A stretch of DNA of 64,000 nucleotides from Skeletonema tropicum (taxonomy: Eukaryota; Bacillariophyta; Thalassiosirophyceae; Thalassiosirales; Thalassiosiraceae). Position numbers and translations under genes: made by a program. Location of the stretch: assembly GCA_037178625.1 (NCBI GenBank), contig CM074129.1:3410001-3474000 (forward strand). Reading direction: 5' to 3'. The notes under the pieces are model-generated. The model had not been told where the DNA came from and made no database searches. It was given only the letters and a program-made list of their open reading frames with translations. How positions within the stretch are numbered: position 1 is the stretch's first letter; each line of letters starts with the position of its first letter. This document shows, in pieces, positions 31,148 to 42,676 of this stretch.

Positions 31148-33019
31148 ATGCTTCATAAATTAACCTCGCGCCTCCACTGGTTTAAAGACAGGAGCGATCA
31201 GTCCGAATCGGCTAGCGGATCGGCTGATCGTGGTAAACATGAAGTTAGTGAGTTATCTATCCTGCAGGACGATGACGAACATGACAAGGAAGAGAAATCA
31301 TTATCTCGTTATTGCCCTTGCTTCAAGATGTGGTCAAAAGAAGATCATTCCTCATCATCAGAAGATAAGGAGCAGCTACCAAGCCCATGGGCACTGCATG
31401 CCAATGAAGAATTGTCTCCACGCTCCTCTGCTTGGCTTTACCTCGCTGCAGTCTCTCTGATGGGCTTAGGAACATTCTTGGTGGTAGAAGGCAGCAGTGG
31501 CAGTGCTGGTGTAGGGAGAAGCGATGGCGATACAGTAACTTTGGCCATGTTCTCGACTTGCTTCTCGGTTTCACTTGCAATTTACATAGGGTACCATCAT
31601 CGCTCTGTAAGAAACGCCTTGACTTGTGATTTGAAATGGATCCATTTCTCAGCTGAGTTTCTACTGTCCATTATTCTGTTTTGCCTGTGGTGCGTTATAA
31701 TGAGCATGTTGCTGGATCCTTTCGGTGCAATGAACTTTGCTGTAACGACTGTTGCAATAGCTGACTCTACTCAGATCATATGGAATATAAATCTGTGGGT
31801 GTGTGCTTGGTTGGGATATGGACTCTTGACATATTTAGTGGGTTCATTATTGGTGGTTAGTCCAATGAGAAAACGAGGAACGTGGCCAAGTGAGGTGCTT
31901 GCAAAGACGAAAAGACAAAGATACAAGTTTGAAGAGAGTAGATGGACGTATTGGTTTATGAGTTTAGCTTTTCAATTGGCATTATCAGTATTTAGTTTGC
32001 AACTGCGAAACGGTGAACTATGCGCTGGAACTCTTGGAACTACACCATTCTGCAAGCGGTCTAACATGGGTCTGGGAGTGGGTATAGTGAATGCTATGAT
32101 ATCATGTGCATCGCTCCTCTTGTGTCGGCTAGATCAAATGGGAAAGTTTGATCATTGGGAAAGTGGTCGGGAACAGAAAATTTGGTGTATAGAGTGTTGT
32201 TTTTCACTGCTATCGCTCGCTATGGCTTGCCTCAATTTGGCGTACACCACATCTCCTGGAGGTCCAGCCACGGAACTTGGGAACATGTTCGTGACTTCTA
32301 TAGTAGGCGTAGCTGTTTCGTTGATGCTATGTGAACAGGTCCTGAATAGTTTGATAGTTCGAGCATTTGCTCCAGAAAATGATCCATCAGAATTTGAACA
32401 GGGTATGTCGCCAGACGAAAAATATGATGTGGAAAAGGGCACACCATGGTTTTCAGACCCAGACGATGAGCCTTCCTCTTCTTCAAGTTCGTCGTCGAGT
32501 TCGTCATCAGAAGTATTGAGTAAATCCATCTATCCCCCCAACTTTGAGCATGATGGTGCAGAAAGCTCGTCGAACTACTCTCTTCCTGAGCCTGCACCGC
32601 TGAATGATGCCTCAACAATCAATTACGATTCATCAAGTTATGATGATCATCGTGGAGAGTCAGGAGTAAGTGTCAGCATTAGTACTACCAATGCCAGCAT
32701 TGGGACTTCCCATGCCAATGCCCCTTCTAGTGACGACAATTCGGAATCAGGTGTAGACCTTTGCTTCGAACCAGACCATGACGTGTCATCAATAGACTGC
32801 TCAATACCGTCGAAAATGGTGGCTTCTCGAATGAGCAGAGCAAACAGTATCGATCCAGATGGCTACAAAATAGAAGATAACTATGATGCAAGAGAAATGA
32901 AGATGCCGACTCCACAAAACATGCAATTTAGGACACCAAACCGAAAGTCTCATACATCCAACAAATTAAATCGCAACCAAGGCCTGTCGCCTGTTTCCGA
33001 ATTAAAAGGAGACAAGTAA
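31148..33019 (+). CDS. Eight-pass membrane protein of unknown function
   Basis: 623 residues from an ATG at 31148. A charged cytoplasmic-type N-terminus (~90 residues) precedes about eight hydrophobic segments, near residues 97-117, 128-150, 165-190, 215-240, 268-288, 307-328, 346-366 and 377-398. The C-terminal ~220 residues are hydrophilic, with a serine run and many Ser/Asp/Asn. The layout is transporter- or receptor-like, but I recognise no family motif. It may be stramenopile-specific. Confidence 0.65.
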   Translation: MLHKLTSRLHWFKDRSDQSESASGSADRGKHEVSELSILQDDDEHDKEEKSLSRYCPCFKMWSKEDHSSSSEDKEQLPSPWALHANEELSPRSSAWLYLAAVSLMGLGTFLVVEGSSGSAGVGRSDGDTVTLAMFSTCFSVSLAIYIGYHHRSVRNALTCDLKWIHFSAEFLLSIILFCLWCVIMSMLLDPFGAMNFAVTTVAIADSTQIIWNINLWVCAWLGYGLLTYLVGSLLVVSPMRKRGTWPSEVLAKTKRQRYKFEESRWTYWFMSLAFQLALSVFSLQLRNGELCAGTLGTTPFCKRSNMGLGVGIVNAMISCASLLLCRLDQMGKFDHWESGREQKIWCIECCFSLLSLAMACLNLAYTTSPGGPATELGNMFVTSIVGVAVSLMLCEQVLNSLIVRAFAPENDPSEFEQGMSPDEKYDVEKGTPWFSDPDDEPSSSSSSSSSSSSEVLSKSIYPPNFEHDGAESSSNYSLPEPAPLNDASTINYDSSSYDDHRGESGVSVSISTTNASIGTSHANAPSSDDNSESGVDLCFEPDHDVSSIDCSIPSKMVASRMSRANSIDPDGYKIEDNYDAREMKMPTPQNMQFRTPNRKSHTSNKLNRNQGLSPVSELKGDK

Positions 33020-33289
33020 AATCACCATGGAAGCATGACATTTAGGTCAAGAGGCAGCGAACTGTTAAAAATTGATACTGTAAATAATATGATAAATAAG
33101 TAGACTAAACAAATGCAGCTGTACAGCCGATGCAATCGCAAAGGAACTGCGAAACTAACTTAGAAATGGCCACGAATGCTAAATTTACGCACATATCTTT
33201 GTACAGATCTCTTGTGTGTGAAAACAATCTCAAATGTGAAGATTATCCGTTTGCACAATTTGGATAAAAGGCACTGACCATAACGTATC
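33020..33289. other. Intergenic, 3' flank of membrane protein gene
   Basis: AT-rich, with no coding sequence recognised. The repeat array starts near its right end. Confidence 0.4.
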
Positions 33290-36200
33290 TATTGACGGTA
33301 ATGTGCAAATGAGCCGATTCTAGTGGCATATCATATTTCGTGGTAATAAAGAAAAAACGAATTCGCACTCCTCAGACGTATTGCGAAAGTAGACAAGAAA
33401 CTCTAAGAGTTCAAATTGATGGCATGCTGAGGAACAATTTATGCTAGCCAGCAGCACAACATTCAACCAAATCGTTTCCAATAACATCAAGTGGCACATT
33501 ATGCCTCGTCGAGAAGAATTAGGAGCACATTTGCACTGCGCAACGAACATGCGCTCAAAGGAGAGATGCTATAGACTCGAAATTGGCCAAAGAGGTCTAA
33601 TCGCCACATTCGCAGCGTCAAATTCTACGACACGGTATCAATCGTCGTCAATACGCGCATGAGCCACTTCTAGTGGTCCATTATACTAGGCGAGAATACT
33701 ATACAAGCACATCAGAACTGCGCACAAGACGAAGGTGCGTAACAGCGATGCTGCAGTCACGTAGCTGATATGAGAGGTCCAGTGTGGGCTGGCCGGCAGC
33801 ACCTCATTCAACTACATCGTATCTATCGTCGTCAATATGCGCATGAGCCACTTCTAGTGGTACACTATACGTCATCATGGTACTAGTGAGTCTCATTAGC
33901 ACTGCGCAGACGGATGGCTTGAGTAGAAGCGATGCTACAGCCTCGGAGCTGATCTGAGAGGTCCAGTGTGGGCTGGCCGGCAGCACCACATTCCCCCAAA
34001 TCGCCTCTCTCGACGTCACTGTGCGCATGAGCCGCTTCTAGTCGTTCATTATACTTCATAATGACATAAGTGAGGCTCATTAGCACTGCGCAGACGAATA
34101 GCTTGAATAGAAGCGATGCTACAGCCTCGTAGCTGATCTGAGGGGTCCAGTATAGGATGGCCAGCTGCACCTCGATCAGCCAAATCGTATCTATCGTCGT
34201 CAATATGCGCATGAGCCACTTCTAGAGGCCCATTATACGTCATCATGGCACTAGTGAGGCTCATTAGCACTGCGCAGACGGATAGTTTGAGTAGAAGCGA
34301 TTCTACATCCTCGTAGCTGATCTGAGAGGTCCAGTGTGGGCTAGCCAGCTGTACGTCCTTCTACCAAATCGTATCTATCGTCGTCACAATGCGCATGAGC
34401 CACTTCTAGTGGTCCATTATACGACATCGTGGCACTAGTGAGGCTCATTAGCACTGCGCAGATAGATAGCTTGAGTGAAAGCGATGCTGCAGCATCGTAG
34501 CTGATCTGAGAGGTCCAGTTTGGGCTAGCCAGCTGTACCTCGATCAGCCAAATCGTATCTATCGTCGTCACTATGCGCATGAGCCGCTTCTAGTAGCCCA
34601 TTATACTAGGCGGTGATACATTAGAAGCTCATTAGCACTGCGCAGACGAATGGCTTGAGTAGAAGCGATGCTACAGCCTCGTAGCTGATCTGAGAGGTCC
34701 AGTGTGGGCTAGCCAGCTGCACCTCGATCAGCCAAATCGTATCTATCGTCGTCAATATGCGCATGAGCTGCTTTTAGTGGCCAATAACACTCGGCGATGA
34801 TACTATGTACACAGGAATATTGTGGTCGCTCATACGGATAGCTTGAGCAGAAGCGATGCTGCAGCATCGTAGCTGATCTGAGAGGTCCAGTTTGGGCTAG
34901 CCAGCTGTACCTCGATCAGCCAAATCGTATCTATCGTCGTCACTATGCGCATGAGCCGCTTCTAGTAGCCCATTATACTAGGCGGTGGTACATTAGAAGT
35001 TCATTAGCACTGCGCAGACGGATGGCTTGAGTAGAAGCGATGCTACATCCTCGTAGCTGAAATGAGAGGTCCAGTGTGGGCTAGCCAGCTGTACCTCCTT
35101 CTACCAAATCGTATCTATCGTCGTCAATATGCGCATGAGCCACTTCTAGTGGTCCATTATACATCATCATGGCACTAGTGAGGCTCATTAGCACTGCGCA
35201 GACGGATGGCTTGAGTAGCAGCGATTCTACATCCTCGTAGCTGAAATGAGAGGTCCAGTGTGGGCTAGCCAGCTGTACCTCCTTCTACCAAATCGTATCT
35301 ATCGTCGTCACAATGCGCATGAGCCACTTCTAGTGGTCCATTATACATCATCATGGCACTAGTGAGGTTCATTAGCACTGCGCAGATAGATAGCTTGAGT
35401 AGAAGCGATGCTACATTCTCGTAGCTGATCTGAGAGGTCCAGTTTGGGCTAGCCAGCTGCACCTCGATCAGCCAAATCGTATCTATCGTCGTCAATATGC
35501 GCATGAGCTGTTTTTAGTGGCCAATAACACTCGGCGATGATACTATGAATACAGGAATATTGTGGTCGCTTATACGGATAGCTTGAGTAGAAGCGATGCT
35601 AAGCTTCGTAGCTGATCTGAGAGGTCCAGTGTGGGCTAGCCAGCTGCACCTCGATCAGCCAAATCGTATCTTTCGTCGTCAATATGCGCATGAGCCGCTT
35701 CTATTAGCTCGTTATACGTCATCATAGCACTAGTGAGGCTCATTAGCACTGCGCAGATGGATAGCTTGAGCAGAAGCGATGCTACATCCTCGTAGCTGAA
35801 ATGAGAGGTCCAGTGTGGGCTAGCCAGCTGCACCTCGATCAGCCAAATCGTATCTATCGTCGTCAATATGCGCATGTGCTGTTTTGAGTGGCTAATAATA
35901 CTCGGCGGTGATACTATGTACACAGGAATATTGTGGTCGCTCATACGGATAGCTTGAGCAGAAGCGATGCTAAGCTTCGTAGCTGATCTGAGAGGTCCAG
36001 TGTGGGCTGGCCGGCAGCATCACATTCCACCAAATCGTATCTATCGTCGTCAATATGCGCATGAGCCGCTTCTAGTAGCTTATTAAACTCGGCGGTGGTA
36101 CATAGAAAGCTCATTAGCACTGCGCAGATGGATGGCTTGAGTAGAAGCGATGCTACATTCTCGTAGCTGATATGAGAGGTCCAGTGTGGGCTAGCCAGCT

Positions 36201-37270
36201 GTACCTCCTTCTACCAAATCGTATCTATCGTCGTCAATATGCGCATGAGCCACTTCTAGTGGTCAATTATACATCATCATGGCACTAGTGAGGCTCATTA
36301 GCACTGCGCAGACGAATAGCTTGAGTAGAAGCGATTCTACATCCACGTAGCTGAAATGAGAGGTCCAGTGTGGGCTAGCCAGCTGTACCTCCTTCTACCA
36401 AATCGTATCTATCGTCGTCACAATGCGCATGAGCCACTTCTAGTGGTCCATCATATGTCGTCATGGCACTAGTGAGGCTCATTAGCACTGCGCAGACGGA
36501 TAGCTTGAGTGAAAGCGATGCTGCAGCTTCGTAGCTGAAATGAGAGGTCCAGTTTGGGCTAGCCAGCTGCACCTCGATCAGCCAAATCGTATCTATCGTC
36601 GTCACTATGCGCATTAGCCGCTTCTAGTAGCCCATTATACTCGGCGGTGATACATTAGAAGCTCATTAGCACTGCGCAGACGGATAGCTTGAGTAGAAGC
36701 GATAATACATTCTCGTAGCTGATCTGAGAGGTCCAGTGTGGGCTGGCCAGCAGCACCACATTCAATCAAATCGTATCTTTCGTCGTCAATATGCGCATGA
36801 GCCGCTTCTAGTAGCTTATTAAAGTCGACGGTGATACTATACAAGCACGTTAGAGCTGCGCATATGGATTGCTTTCGAAGAAGCGATGCTACAGTCTCGT
36901 AGCTGATCTGAGGGGTCTTGTGTATAAGCTTCTTGCGATCGATCGAACTTGGCGACTATATTTTAGAGGAGCAAATTGCATTTTTCAGCCTGTTCGGCTG
37001 GGTAGATGCTATGATTTTTGATCATAGTCTTCTACTTACGATGATATGACCATGTGGCTGATCTATGATGTGCAATTTTGGCTCGGGATGCCATAGAATC
37101 TCATTAGAACCGCTAACACTGTTTGGATAAGGTTAAGTGATGCTATGACCACGTAACTAATCTCAGAGGTCCATCTCTAGAGATGGCACGCATCACCCTG
37201 TTCAACCACATCGTATCCATCGTCGAAAACACGACGCAGCTGGTTTTGTGTTCATTCGATGTTTCATAAG
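33290..37270. repeat. Tandem array of a ~184-bp unit
   Basis: The anchor gcgcat recurs at 33655, 33839, 34023, 34207, 34391, 34575, 34759, 34947, 35131, 35315, 35499, 35686, 35870, 36057, 36241, 36425, 36609 and 36793. The spacing is 184, with three intervals of 187 or 188. Each unit contains a gagcc.cttctagt word, gcactgcgcag, ctcgtagctgatctgagaggtccag, gggctagccagctg and tatctatcgtcgtca in order. Units at both ends (33290-33650 and 36980-37270) are strongly diverged while central ones are very similar. At least three unit types alternate. 184 is not a multiple of three, so the minus-strand open frames of up to ~100 codons are not a continuous coding repeat. Confidence 0.92.
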
Positions 37271-37327
37271 TATAATGGAGATAAGACAAAATTTATAATA
37301 ACATAGTTACGGTTTGCTATCGCGTGT

Positions 37328-38353
37328 TTACGCCCTGTCTACGATGAAAGAACTTCTGACACGTTTCAAATCAGTATTTCCAATCTTCCATTCATTCTTA
37401 TTACATTCAACTACGCATACCATCAAGGTTCCTCCTTCATTACTCTCCGCATTCAGCACAGTTGCTGAAACTAAGAGGATGTTATCATACGGACAGAAAC
37501 CAAGTCCCAAGTTCTCTTTGTTCCCTTCCATATAATCAGGACATGAAAGTGGCGCAAATGCAAGATCAAACTCATAGTATACCTGCTCATCGATTCCCTC
37601 TGGTACTGAGCTACTTTTGATAGGTTTTCGCGTGGTTCGTCCACCGATTAAATCAGCTTTTAATACCCCCTGATCAAAATATCCATTTGATATGTCACTC
37701 ATGAAGAGACTCTTTGCAATCCCTACCTTCGATGCCTTTTCCAAAGTAGACATGTCGAGATTTTTTGGTGCTGATACTGAGTAGATTGTGATTCGATCGC
37801 ATGATTTACCATTCTTTCCTTCAGACGAATCATAATACAGTGGCAGCGAGGAGGTGGCCTCTTGATTCCACTTGGTTGGTACTTTGTATGTTGCTTTAAG
37901 ATTGGTAGCTGCGTCCGCTGCTGCTGACGGCAATGAACCATCCGTGCTCAAATTGACAGTTATCGAATCAGGTGATGCTGGGACGGAGAAAGGAACATTA
38001 ACTCCCTTCTCTTGGGCTACGACAACTGCGTTAGGATCCTTTAACGATCCATCAGTGTTGAATAATTGGCTTGTGAGATCTGCACCAGATTCGTCGCGTT
38101 TGTATACAAATTCTTCCTCAGCATTTACTACTGCTGGGAAAATTGATGCAGATGAAATTAATGCAGCTGACATCTGAAGAAAGTTCCTACGCAGTTGAGG
38201 AGCATCGAGAGCAGCGGCGTTGACATCGTCGCCATCCTGGACATGTCGAGTTGCGTGCAACTGGCCCACTCGATCTACGACGGAAGACCTCGGCGTATGA
38301 AACGCAGAGCACGAGACGAGGGAGATAGCCAATATGAACAGCCTAGTAATCAT
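37328..38353 (-). CDS. PsbP-domain thylakoid lumen protein
   Basis: 341 residues, with ATG at 38353. A bipartite plastid leader is visible. The signal peptide ends in SCSAFHTPR, an ASAF-like cleavage site with Phe18. A transit-like stretch follows, then a twin-arginine lumen signal RRNFLQMSAALISSASIF at about 55-72 with VNA before EEE at 78. The mature part has PsbP-family features: a beta-rich domain beginning around SITVNLSTDG, then YYEFDLAF, ILLVSATVLN and a C-terminal VRSSFIV. PsbP and its relatives associate with photosystem II or its assembly in the lumen. Which PsbP-like subgroup it belongs to cannot be told here. No intron. Confidence 0.8.
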   Translation of the reverse strand: MITRLFILAISLVSCSAFHTPRSSVVDRVGQLHATRHVQDGDDVNAAALDAPQLRRNFLQMSAALISSASIFPAVVNAEEEFVYKRDESGADLTSQLFNTDGSLKDPNAVVVAQEKGVNVPFSVPASPDSITVNLSTDGSLPSAAADAATNLKATYKVPTKWNQEATSSLPLYYDSSEGKNGKSCDRITIYSVSAPKNLDMSTLEKASKVGIAKSLFMSDISNGYFDQGVLKADLIGGRTTRKPIKSSSVPEGIDEQVYYEFDLAFAPLSCPDYMEGNKENLGLGFCPYDNILLVSATVLNAESNEGGTLMVCVVECNKNEWKIGNTDLKRVRSSFIVDRA

Positions 38354-38642
38354 TATTGCGGTCTAAGTAATAGGACTATGTACAATACCTACGGAGACTG
38401 AGTGAAACAACATGCGGGGGATGACGCCTATGCCATCGTCATCGTCATCGTCAGCAGCGCAGAGATAGACACTGAATGATGAAGGGGAGAAGGAGAGAGG
38501 AGAGAGAAAAGAAAAATAGAGAGGAGTGCGATTTGCTCTATGCTAACTATGACAGTATGATGTTATGGAGGTGAAACAGATGAAACATATTAGACCTTTC
38601 TTGATTGTTGCCAAAACAAGCAAAAGGGTCAGGGGCAAATAG

Positions 38643-40029
38643 TTATGGATCATTCAAGAAGGCCATGGCCATGATCTCGTTCCTGGGAATGAACCTCCTT
38701 GCCGGTACATCGCTAGCAGTGATATCTACGAGACGGAGTGGATTTCCTTCAACGACGAACGAGTACCCCACAAGACTAATCTCACGAAGAGCATACGTGC
38801 CATCTCCATCCGCGACCACGGCCTTGGCTACAGCCCTAGACTCTGCAAGCATCTGAAGAATCTCCTCAATTGTCTCCCTGCCCACTTTTTTCGCATCCTC
38901 GAGTTCGAGGACCTCTAGCTTACGGCAATCGCCAACCAACGCAAGAATACCCTTGCCAGTCAACATATCAAGCTCGCTCTTGTAGTAGTAGCCTGTTGAC
39001 ATCTTGTACGCAAAGTGTTTTAGATTTGGGCATGATTTTGCAATCTGACCAAGAGAAAAGTCTGAAAGATAGTTTTCAGTAATAGTGTCGCCTTTGATTC
39101 GAAGATCAATGAGCCTAGCTGTAGTTCAAGATATAGTATTTGAGATGGAGAGTAAGAAGAAAGAGAAAACATATATGGACAAATGCAATGACACACTCAC
39201 ACTCCATGGCTTTTGCCACCGATACAATCCCTTTGCCCGTAATACTCCACATATGTGTGTGAATAGCATTTAAATTGGGAAAAGTCTCAGCGATTGCAAT
39301 GAGATCCTCATCTTTGGTTTTGGGTCCAGCGACACCGTGCGTTGAGTACCCTACAGAGAACAACTCCAAAAGAGGACAGAGTTGTGCCAGCTGCTTGATA
39401 CCCTTTGGAGAGAGCTTCAGAGCATGTCGTGGCATCATTAGATGCTTCAAATTGGCAAACTGCGGGCGCCTGAGAAGATTCTGAAGAGCTGTCATATTCA
39501 GCTTCTTATTTGAATTCGTGAGACCGGAACTTTTATCAAGTGTCTCCCACAGACCTGGATTTCGGCTAGCAGACATCCAAGCCTTGCTCACGAATGAGAC
39601 ACAGTGCACAACTTCCCTGCCCGTCAAATACTTCAAACAAGGCACGAAGGAATCCTCAGGCAAATGAATTGTAGTCCACATTTCATCTTCCGTTTTCTTC
39701 TCGCCTCGTTTCACATTGGCCGGGAATCGAAAGGCAATCGGCTTGCGGGTGCCCTCCTCCTGGCTGGCTCTGCTCGCCTGAATTGATCGAGCATCCAATT
39801 CGGATATCACCATGGGAAACGCTTTCGTCAATTTCTGTGCCATTGCATGTTGACGTGTCGCATCCGCAGGCAGCAAAGTTAGAAGTGCAGAGGCGATTGC
39901 TTTCGGCCCTGTACGGGATTTTGAAAGATCCAAAGAGGCAAGGAGTGAGTTCCCTGCATCGGCATCGTCAATGTCGGCATCTGTTGCTGCCTTTCTCTTC
40001 GCCCTCCGCTTTGCTGGTGGCTTCGACAT
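38643..40029 (-). CDS. F-box/LRR-like protein
   Basis: Two exons, complement(join(38643..39118, 39201..40029)), encode 434 residues; the 82-nt intron has a GTGAGT donor and a CTACAG acceptor. I chose the ATG at 40029 (MSKPPAKRRAKRK) because the extension to 40182 is hydrophobic and unlike the rest. A basic N-terminus, probably a nuclear signal, is followed by an F-box-like helix block (CLKYLTGREVVHCVSFVSKAW, about residue 135). Leucine-rich repeats come next (NLKHLMMP, GIKQLAQLCPLLELFSVG, NLNAIHTHMW, RLIDLRIKG, CPNLKHFAYK). This is the arrangement of substrate adaptors of SCF ubiquitin ligases, but partner and target are unknown. Confidence 0.7.
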
Positions 40030-40433
40030 GGCTCTCCGATTACCTTGATGTGATAAAGTCTCCAAGACGGCACGATACCGCCGATGAACAATCGAGCGGT
40101 GAAAGAGACTGATGAGAGTGAAAAATGCCAAAAATGAGAGAGACGCTGTATCCGAAATGAAATCCCCCTTACTTTCATTCATTGAGATTTAAAATTTTTA
40201 CCCTTCTCTGTTTCTATGATGTGTAGATCAAACTAACTCGAAGACTAATTATTTTTAGAACAATAATGAGTTTACACTTCATGCCGACTGCTACCGCACC
40301 GCCAGCCGCCACCACACAAAAGCACACAAAAATCATGAGCAAGATATCGCAGTAGTTTTATCCCTACTTTTTACTTACAAACACTTTGCGGTGCAACTCT
40401 ATCTCCATCTAATAGATAACATTATTGACAACC
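40030..40433. other. Divergent intergenic region
   Basis: About 400 bases between the LRR gene (-) and the small Tim-like gene (+), AT-rich; probable promoters of both. Confidence 0.4.
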
Positions 40434-40805
40434 ATGCCGTTCTGGTCGCGCGGTGGTTCCGAAGAAAAGCCTCAAGAGAGCAGTTTTACCAGCGATGATG
40501 TCTCTGGATTCTCCTCATCTGACAACTTTGCCTCTTCCTCATCCGAGGATCCCATGATGTCCCAAGCTGCAGGACTCGGTGATATGCAGCAATTTACATT
40601 GGCGCTTAGACAGCAAATGATGGTCCAGACTGTGATTAATACATTGACGGATAAGGCATTTGAGAAGTGTATCACTGGAAAGCCGGGGGACAGTCTCAGT
40701 GGAAAAGAGGCGGCATGCGTGAATGCTACTGTGTGCAAGTGGTTGGATACAAATGAATTTATGAATGGGAGGATGGAGAGAAAGATGGGTGGCGGAGGAA
40801 TGTGA
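40434..40805 (+). CDS. Small Tim-like (Tim8/Tim13 family) protein with degenerate cysteines
   Basis: 123 residues from the ATG at 40434 (MPFWSRGGSEE). A Ser-rich N-terminus precedes a helical domain at about 55-115: QMMVQTVINTLTDKAFEKC, then TGKPGDSLSGKEAACVN and KWLDTNEFMNGRM. Spacing and words (DK..F.KC, GKPG.SL, E..CV, WLDT) are those of the Tim8/9/10/13 chaperones of the mitochondrial intermembrane space, which carry hydrophobic precursors. The family's twin CX3C motif is not intact: the first Cys of motif one is Ala (KAFEKC), and motif two reads CVNATVC instead of CX3C. It could be a specialised or redox-independent small Tim. Confidence 0.7.
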   Translation: MPFWSRGGSEEKPQESSFTSDDVSGFSSSDNFASSSSEDPMMSQAAGLGDMQQFTLALRQQMMVQTVINTLTDKAFEKCITGKPGDSLSGKEAACVNATVCKWLDTNEFMNGRMERKMGGGGM

Positions 40806-41001
40806 ATATTTTGTATACATCAACTCTCTAGAGGTTTTGTCAGTACGCCTCAACAAATTATTCACTACAGGAGAACAAGGGGAATTACTTACAACACTAC
40901 TTGGCACTTAAAAAGGTGAACTTAGAACAAGAAGATTAAACCAAAATTTTACAATTAAGTGCTATCATTACAAAGCGAGTTTCATAAAAACTGTAGGGTT
41001 C

Positions 41002-42145
41002 TTACTGAGGCAATCGGTATTCTCCACGCAAAGTTCTCGCTCTCAGTTCGGGATCTAGCTTCATGACATTGCTCTCCACTCCATTAATTTCGTAAATTCT
41101 GTGCTCCATCCATCTGAAGAAACCGCTGTTATCCAACGCCTCATTGCACAATCCCGACACAATACAGTAATTTCCATCATACGGGGCCATGTGATGTTGG
41201 GCATGTGGAACACGACCGATGGTTATTCCTAGATCTTGAAGAGTGTTCACGATAGCTGGAACATCCTTCTTTGACATGTGGCTCCACTTGTGCAACTCTT
41301 GACTCATGATTTCAGAGAAACAAAAGAAGGCAAAAAAGAGAGATACTGCAGAGAAAAAAAGAAGAGAAATAATCCAATGTGAGAATGGCAGGAGAAGATG
41401 AGGAACTGAAACAAATAGGTCAGAGTCACGTACCCATTGAATGCTCTGGACCAGCCAAGTAGTTAATAGCAGCAACAGTGGGAATACCAAACGGTATGCA
41501 AAGCTTCCAAACATTATTACAGAATCCACGGTATGTAATCGTCCATGGTGCAGAGTGATGTCCTTGGAAGGCGGCAATGATATTTCCCATGATGAGTGTA
41601 CGTCCATTTCCATAATTGTCGACTGACCAATGAAGGATACCACTGCCCAAGTCTGCTGCAGCCCAACTCGTGGCAATTGTTGCAAGACTTGTCAAGGCAG
41701 TAATAGGAACATTCCCATTCGTTTGTGTGTAGAGCTCATGGATCGCATTTGCAGCAATCAATGCCTGTACTGCGAAAGTAGAAGAGACGATGGCCACTTG
41801 CTGAGGTGTGGTTTCGAGAGAGTCTCCTTCCACCACAACATTTGCACCTTTACCCTTGGGTCGCTCCAATCCTGATCCTTCGAGGCCAAACACAAATCCG
41901 TCATCTTTGAAAGACTTTTGATTGTTCGCCACAGTTTCAGCAATGTAATTCTCTTGTGTTTGCTCCTCAGTTAGTTGCTGTGTGTTGATTGATTCGGTCT
42001 CGTCGGCCAATGTTGAGCGAAATGTGGAAAACCCTTTTGATGGTGCAATTAGCTGATGTGCTTTTGGCGCTGTAAATGCAGTTGCTTGATGAGAAGACGA
42101 CAGAATTGTTGCTGCCAATAGAGCAATAGCCGAAGATAGCTTCAT
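41002..42145 (-). CDS. FAD4-like plastid desaturase (Kua/PEDS1 domain)
   Basis: Two exons, complement(join(41002..41345, 41434..42145)), encode 351 residues. The 88-nt intron runs from GTACGT to CTCTGCAG. An N-terminal signal peptide with ATAFTAPK at residues 21-28 fits diatom plastid import. The membrane domain has the histidine motifs of the TMEM189/FAD4 family: GILHWSVDNYG (His172), QGHHSAPWTIT (His196-197), QELHKWSHM and PHAQHHMAPY, followed by NYCIVSG. Plant FAD4 introduces the 3-trans double bond into palmitate of plastid phosphatidylglycerol, a lipid diatoms also contain. The animal relative makes plasmalogens. Plastid targeting favours the FAD4 role (inference). Confidence 0.85.
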
Positions 42146-42676
42146 GGTTGAATGTATGAATAGAGGTAGGAGTGGTCGAAGGAACTACAGTTGACAACTG
42201 CTTGGAAAAGTTGGTACTTTTTATGGCATAGGTGATATTTTTCTGCAGAGGTGCTGCACGCATGCTGCCGCAGGGAAGGTGGCGTGTGATCACACGTGTT
42301 GAGATGCTATGGTAAGGAGGTGGTGCTTGGCTGAAGAACATGCTGAAATTGTTGCGTTCTGACTCAGAAATGTCGGAGGGAAGTCCTCTTCCTCTCGAGC
42401 TCTTGATGTGTCATCTTCGCGTGACGTAACGCGCTTCAATGATATGAAGTGACGTCTTCCATTTTGTGACTTGTGAATTGTGAGTGAACCGCGCGCAGAT
42501 TGGTTGTGCATGCAATTGAAGATGTGATGCCACAAGATGCGAGAAAACCTCAACCATGGGAACCCCTTTTGACCCTTTCATGCATGGTAGATATTTGTGT
42601 TGTTGTAGTGGATCATGGTCGATAAATAATAATGATACTCTCTAGAGTGTGGTAACATCTGCTACGTGAAGAAATA
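42146..42676. other. Divergent intergenic region
   Basis: 531 bases between the FAD4-like gene (-) and the type I membrane protein gene (+). A CTCTAGAG palindrome at 42641-42648 lies 28 bases before the plus-strand ATG. No gene seen. Confidence 0.4.

Noticed and set aside
33804..36844. Series of minus-strand open frames of 70-109 codons with similar sequence
   Set aside because: They arise from the 184-bp tandem unit; the unit length is not a multiple of three and each frame ends within about one to two units.
33290..37270. CRISPR-like array
   Set aside because: The whole 184-bp unit is repeated with no unique spacers, and the genome is eukaryotic.
41405..41433. 28-nt intron option in the FAD4-like gene
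   Set aside because: GTACGT to TTTCAG 28 bases apart is too short for splicing compared with the 79-120-nt introns nearby; the acceptor CTCTGCAG at 41346 gives a normal 88-nt intron in frame.
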